Source: Syntrophobacter fumaroxidans MPOB
GTDB lineage: Bacteria; Desulfobacterota; Syntrophobacteria; Syntrophobacterales; Syntrophobacteraceae
Assembly: GCF_000014965.1 (NCBI RefSeq)
Contig: NC_008554.1
Coordinates: forward strand, 2,344,001-2,408,000
DNA length: 64,000 bases
Direction: 5' to 3'
The notes beneath the pieces were generated by a model that worked only from the letters and a program-made list of their open reading frames with translations, ran no database searches and had not been told where the DNA came from. Made by a program: the position numbers and the translations under genes. The first letter of the stretch is position 1. Each line of letters opens with the position of its first letter. Of the stretch, positions 17,941-26,045 are shown one piece after another.

Positions 17941-18000
17941 GCAAGGGTATCGGAACCGTGGGCTGCGCTGTCGCGCATCCCACGGTTCCGATACCCTTGC
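17941..18000. repeat. 60-bp perfect hairpin (22-bp arms)
   Basis: The arm at 17941-17962 is the exact complement of 17979-18000, with a 16-bp loop rich in CGC. The loop and inner arms recur at 59566-59603, but there the outer arms are lost. It belongs to the intergenic repeat cluster downstream of nuoN. Confidence 0.85.
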
Positions 18001-18118
18001 CTCTTCCGTCGTAGCCGACCCACTAGGGGGCGGGCTTTGTGCCTTCCCGCCCGACGCCGTCGTCTTGAAAGCAAGCCGCCGTCAGTTACAGGAAAACGCG
18101 TTACCCGGCCTTGATTTC

Positions 18119-18422
18119 ATACGGATTTACCTAGAAAATAGACTTCCTCGGGAGTCTGTTTTCATGCTTCGCGGGTGTCGCAGGGGGCATGGATAATTGC
18201 GTTCAAAATGATACTCTAAAAGCGTGGGGGACGTATCCCCCACACCCCCTCGCCGCTTCGCGGCTCCGTGTGGCGCTGCGGCGGCGGCCTTCGGCCAGTC
18301 GCCGACAGCGCCGAGCACTCGGCCTCACGCGCTTGCGCGTGTGGCCGAAACTTGGGGGGTGCGGGGGAATCATTCCCCCGCTCTTTTGTGCTTGAAAGAT
18401 CCATCTTGCACGCAACTTCGTA
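18119..18422 (-). repeat. ~305-bp structured element, copy A, directly after the nuoN stop
   Basis: On the minus strand the element begins with TACGAAGTTGCGTGCAAGAT immediately after the nuoN TGA and runs to the ATACGGATTT end at 18119. It is almost identical to copies B (50838-51127) and C (55914-56216). It has near-inverted termini (ATACGAAGTT and ATACGGATTT) and an inner pair (TTGCGTTCAAAATG and TTGCGTGCAAGATG). Perfect hairpins lie at 18224-18243 (GTGGGGG arms) and 18361-18381 (GCGGGGGAA arms), with a long imperfect one at 18320-18347. A short open frame in it is a by-product of the composition. Confidence 0.85.
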
Positions 18423-19841
18423 TCACAACAGCGCCTTGGCCGCGCTTTCGGCAACACGGATGATCTGGTTGGGAAAGAAACCCGCCGCCACCATCGCGAT
18501 CACCAGCACGCCGGAGAGGAGCTTCAGCGGAGGGGAGACGCGGAGCGCGGGCAGTTCCTGCCGAGGCTCCAGGAGGTAGGCCGCCTTGATCACCAGCAGA
18601 TAGTAATAGAGGGAAATGACGACGTTGATCATGGCGATGAGCACCAGCGTGAAATGCCCCTCCCCCATCGCCGCGACGAAGACCAGGAATTTGCCGGTGA
18701 AACCCACCGTGGGTGGAATGCCGGCCAGGCTGAACAGCGACACCATCAAAGCCAGCGCAAGGATGGGGGAGCGCCGGTGAAGGCCGGCCAGCTCTTCGAC
18801 GCGCAGGTTCCCGCCGTCCGAGGCCACTTCCACCAGGACGAGAAACGCCGTGAATTTCATCACCAGCAGTGCGAACGCGTAGAACACCGCGGCGGAGTAC
18901 CCCGCCGGATTCATGCTCAAGACCCCGATCAGCACGTAGCCGGCGTGGGCCACCGTCGAATACGCCAGCAGTCGCTTGAGATCCTGCTGGGCGATGGCCG
19001 CGAGATTCCCCACGGTCATCGAGACCACCGACAGCACCGCCAGCACGTGCACCAGGTACGTGCCGCCATCACCCGCCGAAGCGATCACCCGCACCAGCAC
19101 ACCGATGGCCGCGACCTTGGACGCCGTCGCGATATAGGCGGAAACCTGGTTCGCCGCGCCCTGGTAGGCGTCCGGCGCCCAGAAGTGGAACGGGAAGACG
19201 GCCAGCTTGAAGAAGAATCCGCTCAGGGTGAGGAGCAGTCCGATGACGACGGCCGGCTGGTGGATGATCCCGGGCAGCACCCGAGCCATCCCGTCGAGAG
19301 CGGCGATCCCGGATGCGCCATACAGCAGCGCGAGCCCGAAAATCATCACCCCTGAGGCGAAGATGCCCACCAGGAAATACTTGATGCCCGCCTCCAGCCC
19401 GAGGCCGCGGTCCCTGCGCAGGGCAACCAGCACGTACAGGGAATAACTCGACAGTTCCAGCGAAATGAATACGACCAGGAAGTGGTTGGCCCCGACCAGC
19501 AGCATCATGGCCAGCGTGCACACAAAGAGCAAGACGTAAAATTCCCGGCGGTTCCGTTCCTCGATATCGCTCAACTCCCCGCAGAGGGTGACGATCAGGA
19601 ACAGGCCCGCGGCCAGCAGCACCTTGAAGACCTGCGAGAACAGGTCCACCTTGTAGGCCCCGGCGAAGCAATACCCTTCCGCTCCCACCGAGGCCAGGCA
19701 CGCCGCAAGGCCCAGGGCCGAAAGCACAAGCGCCGCGACGTGCTCCCGCTTCGGGTCGGACCGCGCCGTCATCGACAGCAGCAGGAACCAGAGCGCCGAC
19801 GTCAAGGTGATCAGCTCGGGGGCAAACGACATCCAGTTCAT
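18423..19841 (-). CDS. nuoN: NADH-quinone oxidoreductase subunit N
   Basis: The 472-residue membrane subunit of complex I is an antiporter-like proton-channel subunit with about 14 helices. The channel residues are in place: the glutamate in FISLELSSYSLYVLVA and the lysine in FFKLAVFPFHFWAPDAYQGA. The ATG at 19841 overlaps the nuoM stop (ATGA). It is the last gene of the nuoA-N block, and the structured element abuts its stop codon. Confidence 0.95.
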   Translation of the reverse strand: MNWMSFAPELITLTSALWFLLLSMTARSDPKREHVAALVLSALGLAACLASVGAEGYCFAGAYKVDLFSQVFKVLLAAGLFLIVTLCGELSDIEERNRREFYVLLFVCTLAMMLLVGANHFLVVFISLELSSYSLYVLVALRRDRGLGLEAGIKYFLVGIFASGVMIFGLALLYGASGIAALDGMARVLPGIIHQPAVVIGLLLTLSGFFFKLAVFPFHFWAPDAYQGAANQVSAYIATASKVAAIGVLVRVIASAGDGGTYLVHVLAVLSVVSMTVGNLAAIAQQDLKRLLAYSTVAHAGYVLIGVLSMNPAGYSAAVFYAFALLVMKFTAFLVLVEVASDGGNLRVEELAGLHRRSPILALALMVSLFSLAGIPPTVGFTGKFLVFVAAMGEGHFTLVLIAMINVVISLYYYLLVIKAAYLLEPRQELPALRVSPPLKLLSGVLVIAMVAAGFFPNQIIRVAESAAKALL

Positions 19842-21319
19842 TTCGGCAACCCGTTCATGAAGGGAATCGATGCGGTTTGAATCACGTCGAACATGAGCGC
19901 GGGGTAGAGCCCGAAAAGCACCAGGACGAACGCCAGGATCATACGTGGAACGCCCAGGCCGAAGGAGACGTCGGGAAGGTGCGCGTGGCGCTCGTTTTCC
20001 GGTCCGTAAAAGGTCTTCTGCACCACCCGCAGCATGAACAGGGCGGTGACCACCAGGGCGAGCACGGCCACGATGCCCCGCACGGGGTAGACCTTGACGG
20101 CCGCGATGAAGACCACCAGCTCACCCCAGAAATTCGCCAGCCCGGGGACTCCCATTCCCGCCAGGGCCGCCAGGATGAAATACGCCGAAGCCACCGGCAT
20201 GATCCGGCTCAACCCGCCCAGCTCCGGAATCATCTTGGTGTGGGTCCGGTCGTAGATATAGCCCACCGAAGAAAACAGCAGCGCGGTCATGATGCCGTGA
20301 GAAAACATCTGGAACACGGCCCCGTTGAGCCCGTCCACCGAGACAGTGGACAGCCCGAGGCCGACAACCCCCATGTGCGACACGCTCGAATACCCGATCA
20401 CGTACTTGAGATCCGTCTGCCGCAGCCCCACCAGGGCGCCGTAGATGATGCCGACGGCGGCCAGCAACGCCATGAGCTGCGCCCAGTACTGCCAGCCCAG
20501 GGGGCAGAGGAAGATGCCCACGCGCAGGATGCCGAAGGCGCCGATCTTCATCAGCACGCCCGCGTGAACCATGCTCACCCCCGTGGGAGCGGCCACGTGC
20601 CCCACCGGAGACCAGGTGTGGAACGGCCAGACGCCGGCCAGGATACCGAAACCCAGGTAGAGCAGCGGGAAAGCGAACTTTTGAACGTCGGCGCTGAAAA
20701 CTCCGGGCTGCATGAGCGCCACCACGTCGAACGTGTTCAGTCCCGACCGGGTGAACAGGTAGACGATGGCCGGCAGTATCAGGGCGCTCCCCGCCAGGAG
20801 GTACAGGGTGAGCTTCATGGCCCCGTATTCCTTCCTGGTGTGCCCCCAGACGGCGATCAACAGGTACATGGGAAACAGGGAAACGTCATACCAGACGAAA
20901 ATGAAGAACAGGTCCATGCTCATGAAGAGCCCGAAGACCCCGAGCACCAGGAGAAAATAGAGAGCGTAGTATTCCTTTACCCGCGTTTCCAGCTCCCACA
21001 TGGTGAGCACGCCCGTGAAGAACACAATTCCCGTCAGCAGCAGGTTGGGCAGGTTGAACCCATCCGCGGCATTGAAGTACTGAATGCCGAGCGAGGGGAT
21101 CCACATCACTTTCTCCACGAACTGCAGACCGCCCTGGCTCTTGTCGTATGCACAGAACACGATGACGGACAGGACCAGGGTGATCCCCGAGAAAACCGCG
21201 CTCACCCGGCGGATCAGGGCCTTGCGTTCCTCGGGAATCGCCACGATCAGCAACAGCCCCGCCAGGCAACTGACGAGGATGGCGGAAAGGTATGGGAAAC
21301 CGGCATCCGCGATCTGCAT
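19838..21319 (-). CDS. nuoM: NADH-quinone oxidoreductase subunit M, atypical channel residues
   Basis: 493 residues, an antiporter-like membrane subunit of complex I. Overall similarity is clear (YDVSLFPMYLLIAVWGH, PFHTW, SVSHMGVVGLGL, NFWGEL). Compared with the usual family pattern, the TM5 glutamate (E. coli Glu144) is Asp in VWYDVSLFPMY. The TM7 lysine (E. coli Lys234, usually in GIKVPLFPFHTW) is Leu in GILAGVWPFHTW, and the usual LPDAH reads SPVGH. The TM8 lysine (GVLMKIGAFG) and TM12 glutamate remain. NuoL and NuoN in the same operon keep their canonical residues. Expression is coupled to nuoN by an ATGA overlap. Confidence 0.93.
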   Translation of the reverse strand: MQIADAGFPYLSAILVSCLAGLLLIVAIPEERKALIRRVSAVFSGITLVLSVIVFCAYDKSQGGLQFVEKVMWIPSLGIQYFNAADGFNLPNLLLTGIVFFTGVLTMWELETRVKEYYALYFLLVLGVFGLFMSMDLFFIFVWYDVSLFPMYLLIAVWGHTRKEYGAMKLTLYLLAGSALILPAIVYLFTRSGLNTFDVVALMQPGVFSADVQKFAFPLLYLGFGILAGVWPFHTWSPVGHVAAPTGVSMVHAGVLMKIGAFGILRVGIFLCPLGWQYWAQLMALLAAVGIIYGALVGLRQTDLKYVIGYSSVSHMGVVGLGLSTVSVDGLNGAVFQMFSHGIMTALLFSSVGYIYDRTHTKMIPELGGLSRIMPVASAYFILAALAGMGVPGLANFWGELVVFIAAVKVYPVRGIVAVLALVVTALFMLRVVQKTFYGPENERHAHLPDVSFGLGVPRMILAFVLVLFGLYPALMFDVIQTASIPFMNGLPK

Positions 21320-21349
21320 CGAGCTCGGAACTCTCCTTCGACGATATCG

Positions 21350-23263
21350 TTACAGGAAAAAGTAAACCGCCAACATCACCATGACCACAAACGTCGCCAG
21401 CAACCGGTACTGGATCATGCCCGACTGGAGGGCGGACGCCAGCCGGCCCCCAAACACCGTGCCCCTGCACACGCCGTCGATGCCGCCGTCGATCACCTTG
21501 TCGTCATTGTCCTGGAACAGGCGCGCAATCCCCCGGTCGATCAGCCGGTCGAGCGCCAGGCGGTAGAAATGGTCGATGTACCAGCGTTCGGCAAACAGCC
21601 TGTGCAGCGCCGGAACGCGCTCCACGAATCCCACCCGGGGAGCGGAGCGCCGGCCGAATTCCACCCACGCCAGGCCGATCCCCGCCAATGCGAGAGCCAA
21701 GGCGATGTAGGGCACGAGGGCAAGGTAGCCTGAGGAATGAATCCCCGGCGGTGCCGATCCCCCCAGCAGGAAACGCTCCAGCGGCTTTTCAAGAAAGCCC
21801 AGCAGCACCGTGGCGGCGGCAAGGAGGATCAGCGGCCAGGTCATCAACCAGTGAGCGGTCCCGCCGTGACCGTGCTCCGCTTCCGATCCGCGGTCGCCTT
21901 CGTTTTGCCCGGCACGCTCCGCCGGCTCCCGTGGAAAAAGAAGGATGAAGACCAGCCGGAAACCGTAGTAGGCGGTCAGGAACACGCCCAGGAGTGCCGC
22001 CGTAAGCCACATGGGATTGGCAAGATCGCCCAGTCCCGCAAGGATCACCTCCTTGCTGAAAAACCCGGAAAGCGGGGGGAGGCCGGCAAGCGACCCAACG
22101 GCGATGACGGTGCAGACCATGGGCGCCTTGAGACTCCGCACGCCCAGGCGGCTCAATTCAAAAATATCGTTGGTCTGGTGCCTGTGGATGAACACCCCGG
22201 CGCAAAGGAACAGCAGCGCCTTGAATCCGGCGTGGGTCGTCAGGTGAAAGACGCCGGAAAAAAGGCTCCCGGCATCCAGGCCCATGATCATGAAACCCAG
22301 CTGGCTGATCGTGGAGTAGGCCCATATCTGCTTGATGTCCCGGCTCACCATGGCCATGGTGGAAGCCAGCAGCATGCTGACGGTGCCGATGGTCAGACCG
22401 ACGGTCATGGCGACGGGGGACAGCAGGAAGAACGGGAAAAGTCTTTCGAAAAGGTAAACCCCCGCGGCCACCATGGTGGAGGAATGCAGCAGGGCACTCA
22501 CCGGGGCCGGACCTTCCATGGCGTCCGGCAGCCAGGTCATCAGCGGGAACTGCGCGCTTTTTCCGATGATCCCGCCAAAGATGAGGACGGCGGAAAGCGT
22601 GAGGAGGTTCGGAGGCATGCGCTGCGCCATCTCCGGACCGTCGATTTCCAGGATGTTGAGGTTGCCCAGGTGCAGCAGGACGAGCAACATGCCGATAAAC
22701 AGCGCCACATCCCCCGCTCGCGTCATCACGAAGGCTTTCTTGCCCGCCTGGCTGGCGCTGAATTTCCGGTACCAGAAACCGATCAGGAGGTAAGACGACA
22801 GTCCGACCAGTTCCCAGAACACGTAGAGCTGGAACAGGGTCGGAGCAATGACCAGGCACATCATCGCCCAGACGAAGAGCGACATGAAGGCGAAATAGCG
22901 CGAAAAACCCGTGTCGCCGGCCATGTATCCTAGAGAGTACACCTGGATCAGAAAACTCACCGCCGCCACGACCAGGAGCATGAGCAGGCTGACGGGATCG
23001 AGCAGATATCCCACGGGGATGCCCGTATCGCCGGAAATCATCCACCGGGTGGTGTATTGAACCGGTTTTCCGGTGTGCCAGTGAAGGCACAGCAGAACAA
23101 CGGCGCCGACCAGGGAAACCGTGACGGCCCCGATGGACAGACCGGCGGACAGCCGCGGACGCGACCGGGTCAAGAGCATGATGAGGACAAAGGAGACGAA
23201 AGGCGCCACGGTTGTGAGCACGGCCGTCGTGAGCGTCATGTCCTCGGGCTGGAAGGGGCTCAT
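21350..23263 (-). CDS. nuoL: NADH-quinone oxidoreductase subunit L
   Basis: 637 residues, the distal proton-channel subunit of complex I with the C-terminal lateral helix (residues ~480-637). The key residues are present: Glu in VFWELVGLSSYLLIGF, Asp in RAGDVALF, Lys in IGKSAQFPLMTWLPDAMEGP, and His in ALLHSSTMVAAGVY. A His/Glu/Gly-rich cytoplasmic loop (GQNEGDRGSEAEHGHGGTAH) precedes the last helices. The ATG at 23263 overlaps the nuoK stop codon, and a 30-bp gap separates it from nuoM. Confidence 0.95.
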   Translation of the reverse strand: MSPFQPEDMTLTTAVLTTVAPFVSFVLIMLLTRSRPRLSAGLSIGAVTVSLVGAVVLLCLHWHTGKPVQYTTRWMISGDTGIPVGYLLDPVSLLMLLVVAAVSFLIQVYSLGYMAGDTGFSRYFAFMSLFVWAMMCLVIAPTLFQLYVFWELVGLSSYLLIGFWYRKFSASQAGKKAFVMTRAGDVALFIGMLLVLLHLGNLNILEIDGPEMAQRMPPNLLTLSAVLIFGGIIGKSAQFPLMTWLPDAMEGPAPVSALLHSSTMVAAGVYLFERLFPFFLLSPVAMTVGLTIGTVSMLLASTMAMVSRDIKQIWAYSTISQLGFMIMGLDAGSLFSGVFHLTTHAGFKALLFLCAGVFIHRHQTNDIFELSRLGVRSLKAPMVCTVIAVGSLAGLPPLSGFFSKEVILAGLGDLANPMWLTAALLGVFLTAYYGFRLVFILLFPREPAERAGQNEGDRGSEAEHGHGGTAHWLMTWPLILLAAATVLLGFLEKPLERFLLGGSAPPGIHSSGYLALVPYIALALALAGIGLAWVEFGRRSAPRVGFVERVPALHRLFAERWYIDHFYRLALDRLIDRGIARLFQDNDDKVIDGGIDGVCRGTVFGGRLASALQSGMIQYRLLATFVVMVMLAVYFFL

Positions 23264-23604
23264 TGCGGTCCTCGCCGTTCGAATGACTGCATGGCGTCAC
23301 CCGCCTTCATAAGGTTGTACGCGGCCGGATCGAAAGAACCGGTCCGCCGAAACGCGTAGACGATGATGGCGAGTCCTATGGACACCTCGGTGGCGGCCAC
23401 CGCCAGGATAAAGAGAACGAAAGCCTGTCCTTCCATGCTCTGCCAGCGCGCCGCCGCCCCGATGAAGGCGATGGAGGCGGCGTTGAGCATGATTTCCACG
23501 CCCAGCACGATCATGATCAGGTTGCGTCGAGCGACGGCGCAAAAGACACCGAGCCCGAAGAGCGCGCCGGCAAGCAGCAGGACATGGCCAAAGGGTACGA
23601 TCAT
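23260..23604 (-). CDS. nuoK: NADH-quinone oxidoreductase subunit K
   Basis: 114 residues in three helices. The ATG at 23604 is used because it overlaps the nuoJ stop (ATGA); the longer open frame upstream is nuoJ sequence in another frame. The membrane glutamates needed for proton transfer are in LGVEIMLNAASIAF and VAATEVSIGLAIIV. The C-terminus is somewhat longer than usual (FRRTGSFDPAAYNLMKAGD). Confidence 0.94.
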   Translation of the reverse strand: MIVPFGHVLLLAGALFGLGVFCAVARRNLIMIVLGVEIMLNAASIAFIGAAARWQSMEGQAFVLFILAVAATEVSIGLAIIVYAFRRTGSFDPAAYNLMKAGDAMQSFERRGPQ

Positions 23605-24119
23605 TCCACTTCCTCGACTTCGTTTCTTCCTTTGTGTCTTCCCAGGTGAAGGGCTCCCACCAGGGCCACCAGCAACAGCAGGGACACGATCTCGACGGAA
23701 AGCCAGTGATTCTGAAAAACATACCGGGCAAACTCCCGGGGGGTGGCCAGAACCGTCTGCAACGGGATTTCGGTCCCCGGGGTCGCCGATATCATGAGAA
23801 TTCCGACCACGAGGTAAACGAGGCCGAAAACGGCGGCGGGCAGCCACTGGCCGGGAGGGAACATGAGCTCCCCGTACGATTCGATCCGGATCATCATGAC
23901 GATGAAAAGAAACAGGACCATGATCGCGCCCGCGTAGATGATCACTTCGAAGGCCGCCAGGAGCGGCGCTCCGAAGAGATAGAAGAGCACGGCGGTGCCG
24001 AAGTAGGAGAAGATCAGGTAGATCACCGCGTGCACCAGGTTTCGGCGGGTGATGGCCATCGCCGTCGATGCGACGGTGATCCCCGCCACGATATAGAAGA
24101 GAAACGCATAAAGGGTCAT
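23601..24119 (-). CDS. nuoJ: NADH-quinone oxidoreductase subunit J
   Basis: 172 residues with five membrane spans, starting at the ATG at 24119 (a TTG two codons upstream is possible). The pi-bulge helix region ALLAAFEVIIYAGAIMVLFLFIVMM is the family signature. A final helix (WLSVEIVSLLLLVALVGALHL) precedes the charged tail. It is coupled to nuoK by a 4-bp overlap. The 115-bp gap to nuoI is unusually long and holds a duplicated piece of the nuoI 3' end. Confidence 0.93.
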   Translation of the reverse strand: MTLYAFLFYIVAGITVASTAMAITRRNLVHAVIYLIFSYFGTAVLFYLFGAPLLAAFEVIIYAGAIMVLFLFIVMMIRIESYGELMFPPGQWLPAAVFGLVYLVVGILMISATPGTEIPLQTVLATPREFARYVFQNHWLSVEIVSLLLLVALVGALHLGRHKGRNEVEEVE

Positions 24120-24234
24120 ACGCAACCCGCCCGTCCGAAGACGCCTCCCCGAAGACCGAAATTATGGAAGATTGCTCCGGAGTCCATGGCTTTTCTCCAC
24201 GATGATCCGCGGAATCGGGCCCCGAAGGCCGCCG

Positions 24235-24771
24235 TTACGGAAGATTGCTCCGGAGGTCCACCGGCTCATCCTCCTGGACGTGTTCTCCCTTGCCGCCCAC
24301 ATCCGTGGTCACGCCGGCGTATTTGTAGAAGTTGTACTCCTTGTCCTTCCCCTGGTGGTCCACCAGCAGGTCCTCCTTCTCGTACACGAGCTTCAGAATG
24401 TCCCGTTCGCACGTTTCGAAAAAGGGGGTGAGTTGAATCGCCGAGGTCGGACAGGCTTCCTCGCAAAGCCCGCAATAGATACAGCGCGCGAAATTGATCC
24501 GGAACCAGGCCGCGTGGCGGCGCCCGTCCTCCCTTTCCGCGGCCTGCATGGAAATGCAGCTCACCGGGCAGACCGCCGAACACAGATAGCACGCCACGCA
24601 CCGTTCGCCGCCGTCCGGGTCGCGCGTCAGAACGATCACCGCGCGCGTCCGGGCGGGCAGAGCGCGTTTGACCTCCGGGTATTCCTCGGTCACCGGCTTG
24701 CGAAAAAGGTGCACGAACGTAGTGGCGAATCCCGATGCAAGCGCTCTGACCGCTTCCCATGCCGACGACAT
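24235..24771 (-). CDS. nuoI: NADH-quinone oxidoreductase subunit I (2x[4Fe-4S])
   Basis: 178 residues. Two ferredoxin motifs, CVACYLCSAVCPVSC and CIYCGLCEEACPTSA, bind clusters N6a and N6b, which pass electrons towards NuoB. The N-terminal amphipathic helix (FATTFVHLFRKPVTEEYPE) and the C-terminal tail are normal. The start ATG is at 24771. Confidence 0.95.
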   Translation of the reverse strand: MSSAWEAVRALASGFATTFVHLFRKPVTEEYPEVKRALPARTRAVIVLTRDPDGGERCVACYLCSAVCPVSCISMQAAEREDGRRHAAWFRINFARCIYCGLCEEACPTSAIQLTPFFETCERDILKLVYEKEDLLVDHQGKDKEYNFYKYAGVTTDVGGKGEHVQEDEPVDLRSNLP

Positions 24772-24793
24772 GACCTCAAGCCTTCCTTCTCTT

Positions 24794-24895
24794 CGGGGTC
24801 AAACCTACACTTTTCACATCCCTGCACTTTTCACAAGCTTCCAGGGGCCGAGGGGATCGCAACGAACCATGAAAACCTTTGGGGCCGAGGGCATT
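24794..24895 (-). repeat. Dispersed repeat G (with flank), inserted between nuoH and nuoI
   Basis: Read on the minus strand, it ends in GTGAAAAGTGTAGGTTTGAC, the core seen also at 29516, 32845 and 39176 and, in degenerate form, at 30382. The flank ATGCCCTCGGCC...AAAGGTTTTCATGGTTCGTTGC matches the flank of the 29.4-kb copy. It sits in the 239-bp gap between nuoH and nuoI, the widest gap of the operon. Confidence 0.75.
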
Positions 24896-25010
24896 TTCGC
24901 GCAAATGCGGCAATCCCGATCCGGCAAGGTTTTCAGGACCGCGGCTCCCGGCCCGGCCGCGGGGCCATTCCGCTCCACCGCGGCACCCGCGCCCGCAGGA
25001 ACGCCGGACA

Positions 25011-26006
25011 TCACTTCCCCATCCACAGTACCCAGGCTCCCGTCACCATGATGTTGACCAGGGCGAGAGGGATCAGGACCTTCCAGCCGAGCGCCATCAA
25101 TTGATCGTAGCGCAGCCGGGGCAGTGTGCCTCGCACCCAGATCATGATCAGCGCCACCAGGACGATCTTGATGAACAGCCAGACAACGGGCGGCAGAAGC
25201 GGCCCGTGCCAGCCCCCGAGGAAAAGCACCGCGACGAGGCCGCCCAACACCTGCATGTTGACGTACTCTCCGAGAAAGAAGAGCCCGAAACGCATCCCGC
25301 TGTATTCCGTGTGGAAGCCGGCGCCCAGCTCGTTCTCAGCTTCGGGCAGGTCGAACGGAATCCGTTTGATCTCCGCCATCGCGCTGATCACGAAAATCGC
25401 GAAAGCGACCGGCTGCGTCAGGATGAACGGGTACTTCTCCTGGGCTTGAACGATATCCACCAGGCTGAAAGAACGTGCCTGCATGACGACCGGCACGATG
25501 GCCAGTCCCAGGGACAGCTCATAGCTGATCATCTGGGCCGCGCCCCTTATCCCCCCCAGAAGGCTGTACTTGGAATTGGAAGCCCAGCCGCCGAGGGCGA
25601 CTCCGTAGACTCCCAGGGACGACAGCGCGAAGAAGTAGAGCAGGCCGACGTTGAGGTCGGCCACCACGAGCGGTATCTTCATGCCCCACAGCGTCACGTC
25701 CTTCCCGAAGGGAATCACGGCGAACACGAGCAGCGCCGTGGCGGCAACCACCGCCGGAGCCAGCATGAAAATGGTTCTCTCCGCCCCCTCGGGCACGGTG
25801 TCTTCCTTGGCGACCATCTTGACGATGTCGGCGATGGGCTGAAGCAGGCCGAATTTTCCCGCCCGGTTGGGTCCGTAGCGGATCTGGAGCCGCGCCAGGA
25901 ATTTGCGCTCGAGCCACACGAGGTAGGCGGCCACGAGGAGCAATACCGCCAGCACGATCGTCAGCTTGGCGATCAAAACAAGAAAACCCGCCGTCCAGTT
26001 CAGCAT
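25011..26006 (-). CDS. nuoH: NADH-quinone oxidoreductase subunit H
   Basis: 331 residues from the ATG at 26006, preferred over a GTG at 26015 because GGTGGAAG lies just upstream. This quinone-site membrane subunit has the conserved segments ERKFLARLQIRYGPNRAG, LLQPIADIVKM, EIKRIPFDLPEAENELGAGF and EYSGMRFGLFFLGEY. The carboxylates of the E-channel in the loops are present. It lies 39 bp after nuoBCD. Confidence 0.94.
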   Translation of the reverse strand: MLNWTAGFLVLIAKLTIVLAVLLLVAAYLVWLERKFLARLQIRYGPNRAGKFGLLQPIADIVKMVAKEDTVPEGAERTIFMLAPAVVAATALLVFAVIPFGKDVTLWGMKIPLVVADLNVGLLYFFALSSLGVYGVALGGWASNSKYSLLGGIRGAAQMISYELSLGLAIVPVVMQARSFSLVDIVQAQEKYPFILTQPVAFAIFVISAMAEIKRIPFDLPEAENELGAGFHTEYSGMRFGLFFLGEYVNMQVLGGLVAVLFLGGWHGPLLPPVVWLFIKIVLVALIMIWVRGTLPRLRYDQLMALGWKVLIPLALVNIMVTGAWVLWMGK

Positions 26007-26045
26007 GTCTTCCACCGTCGGATTACCGTCATTCCAAGCGCCGCC

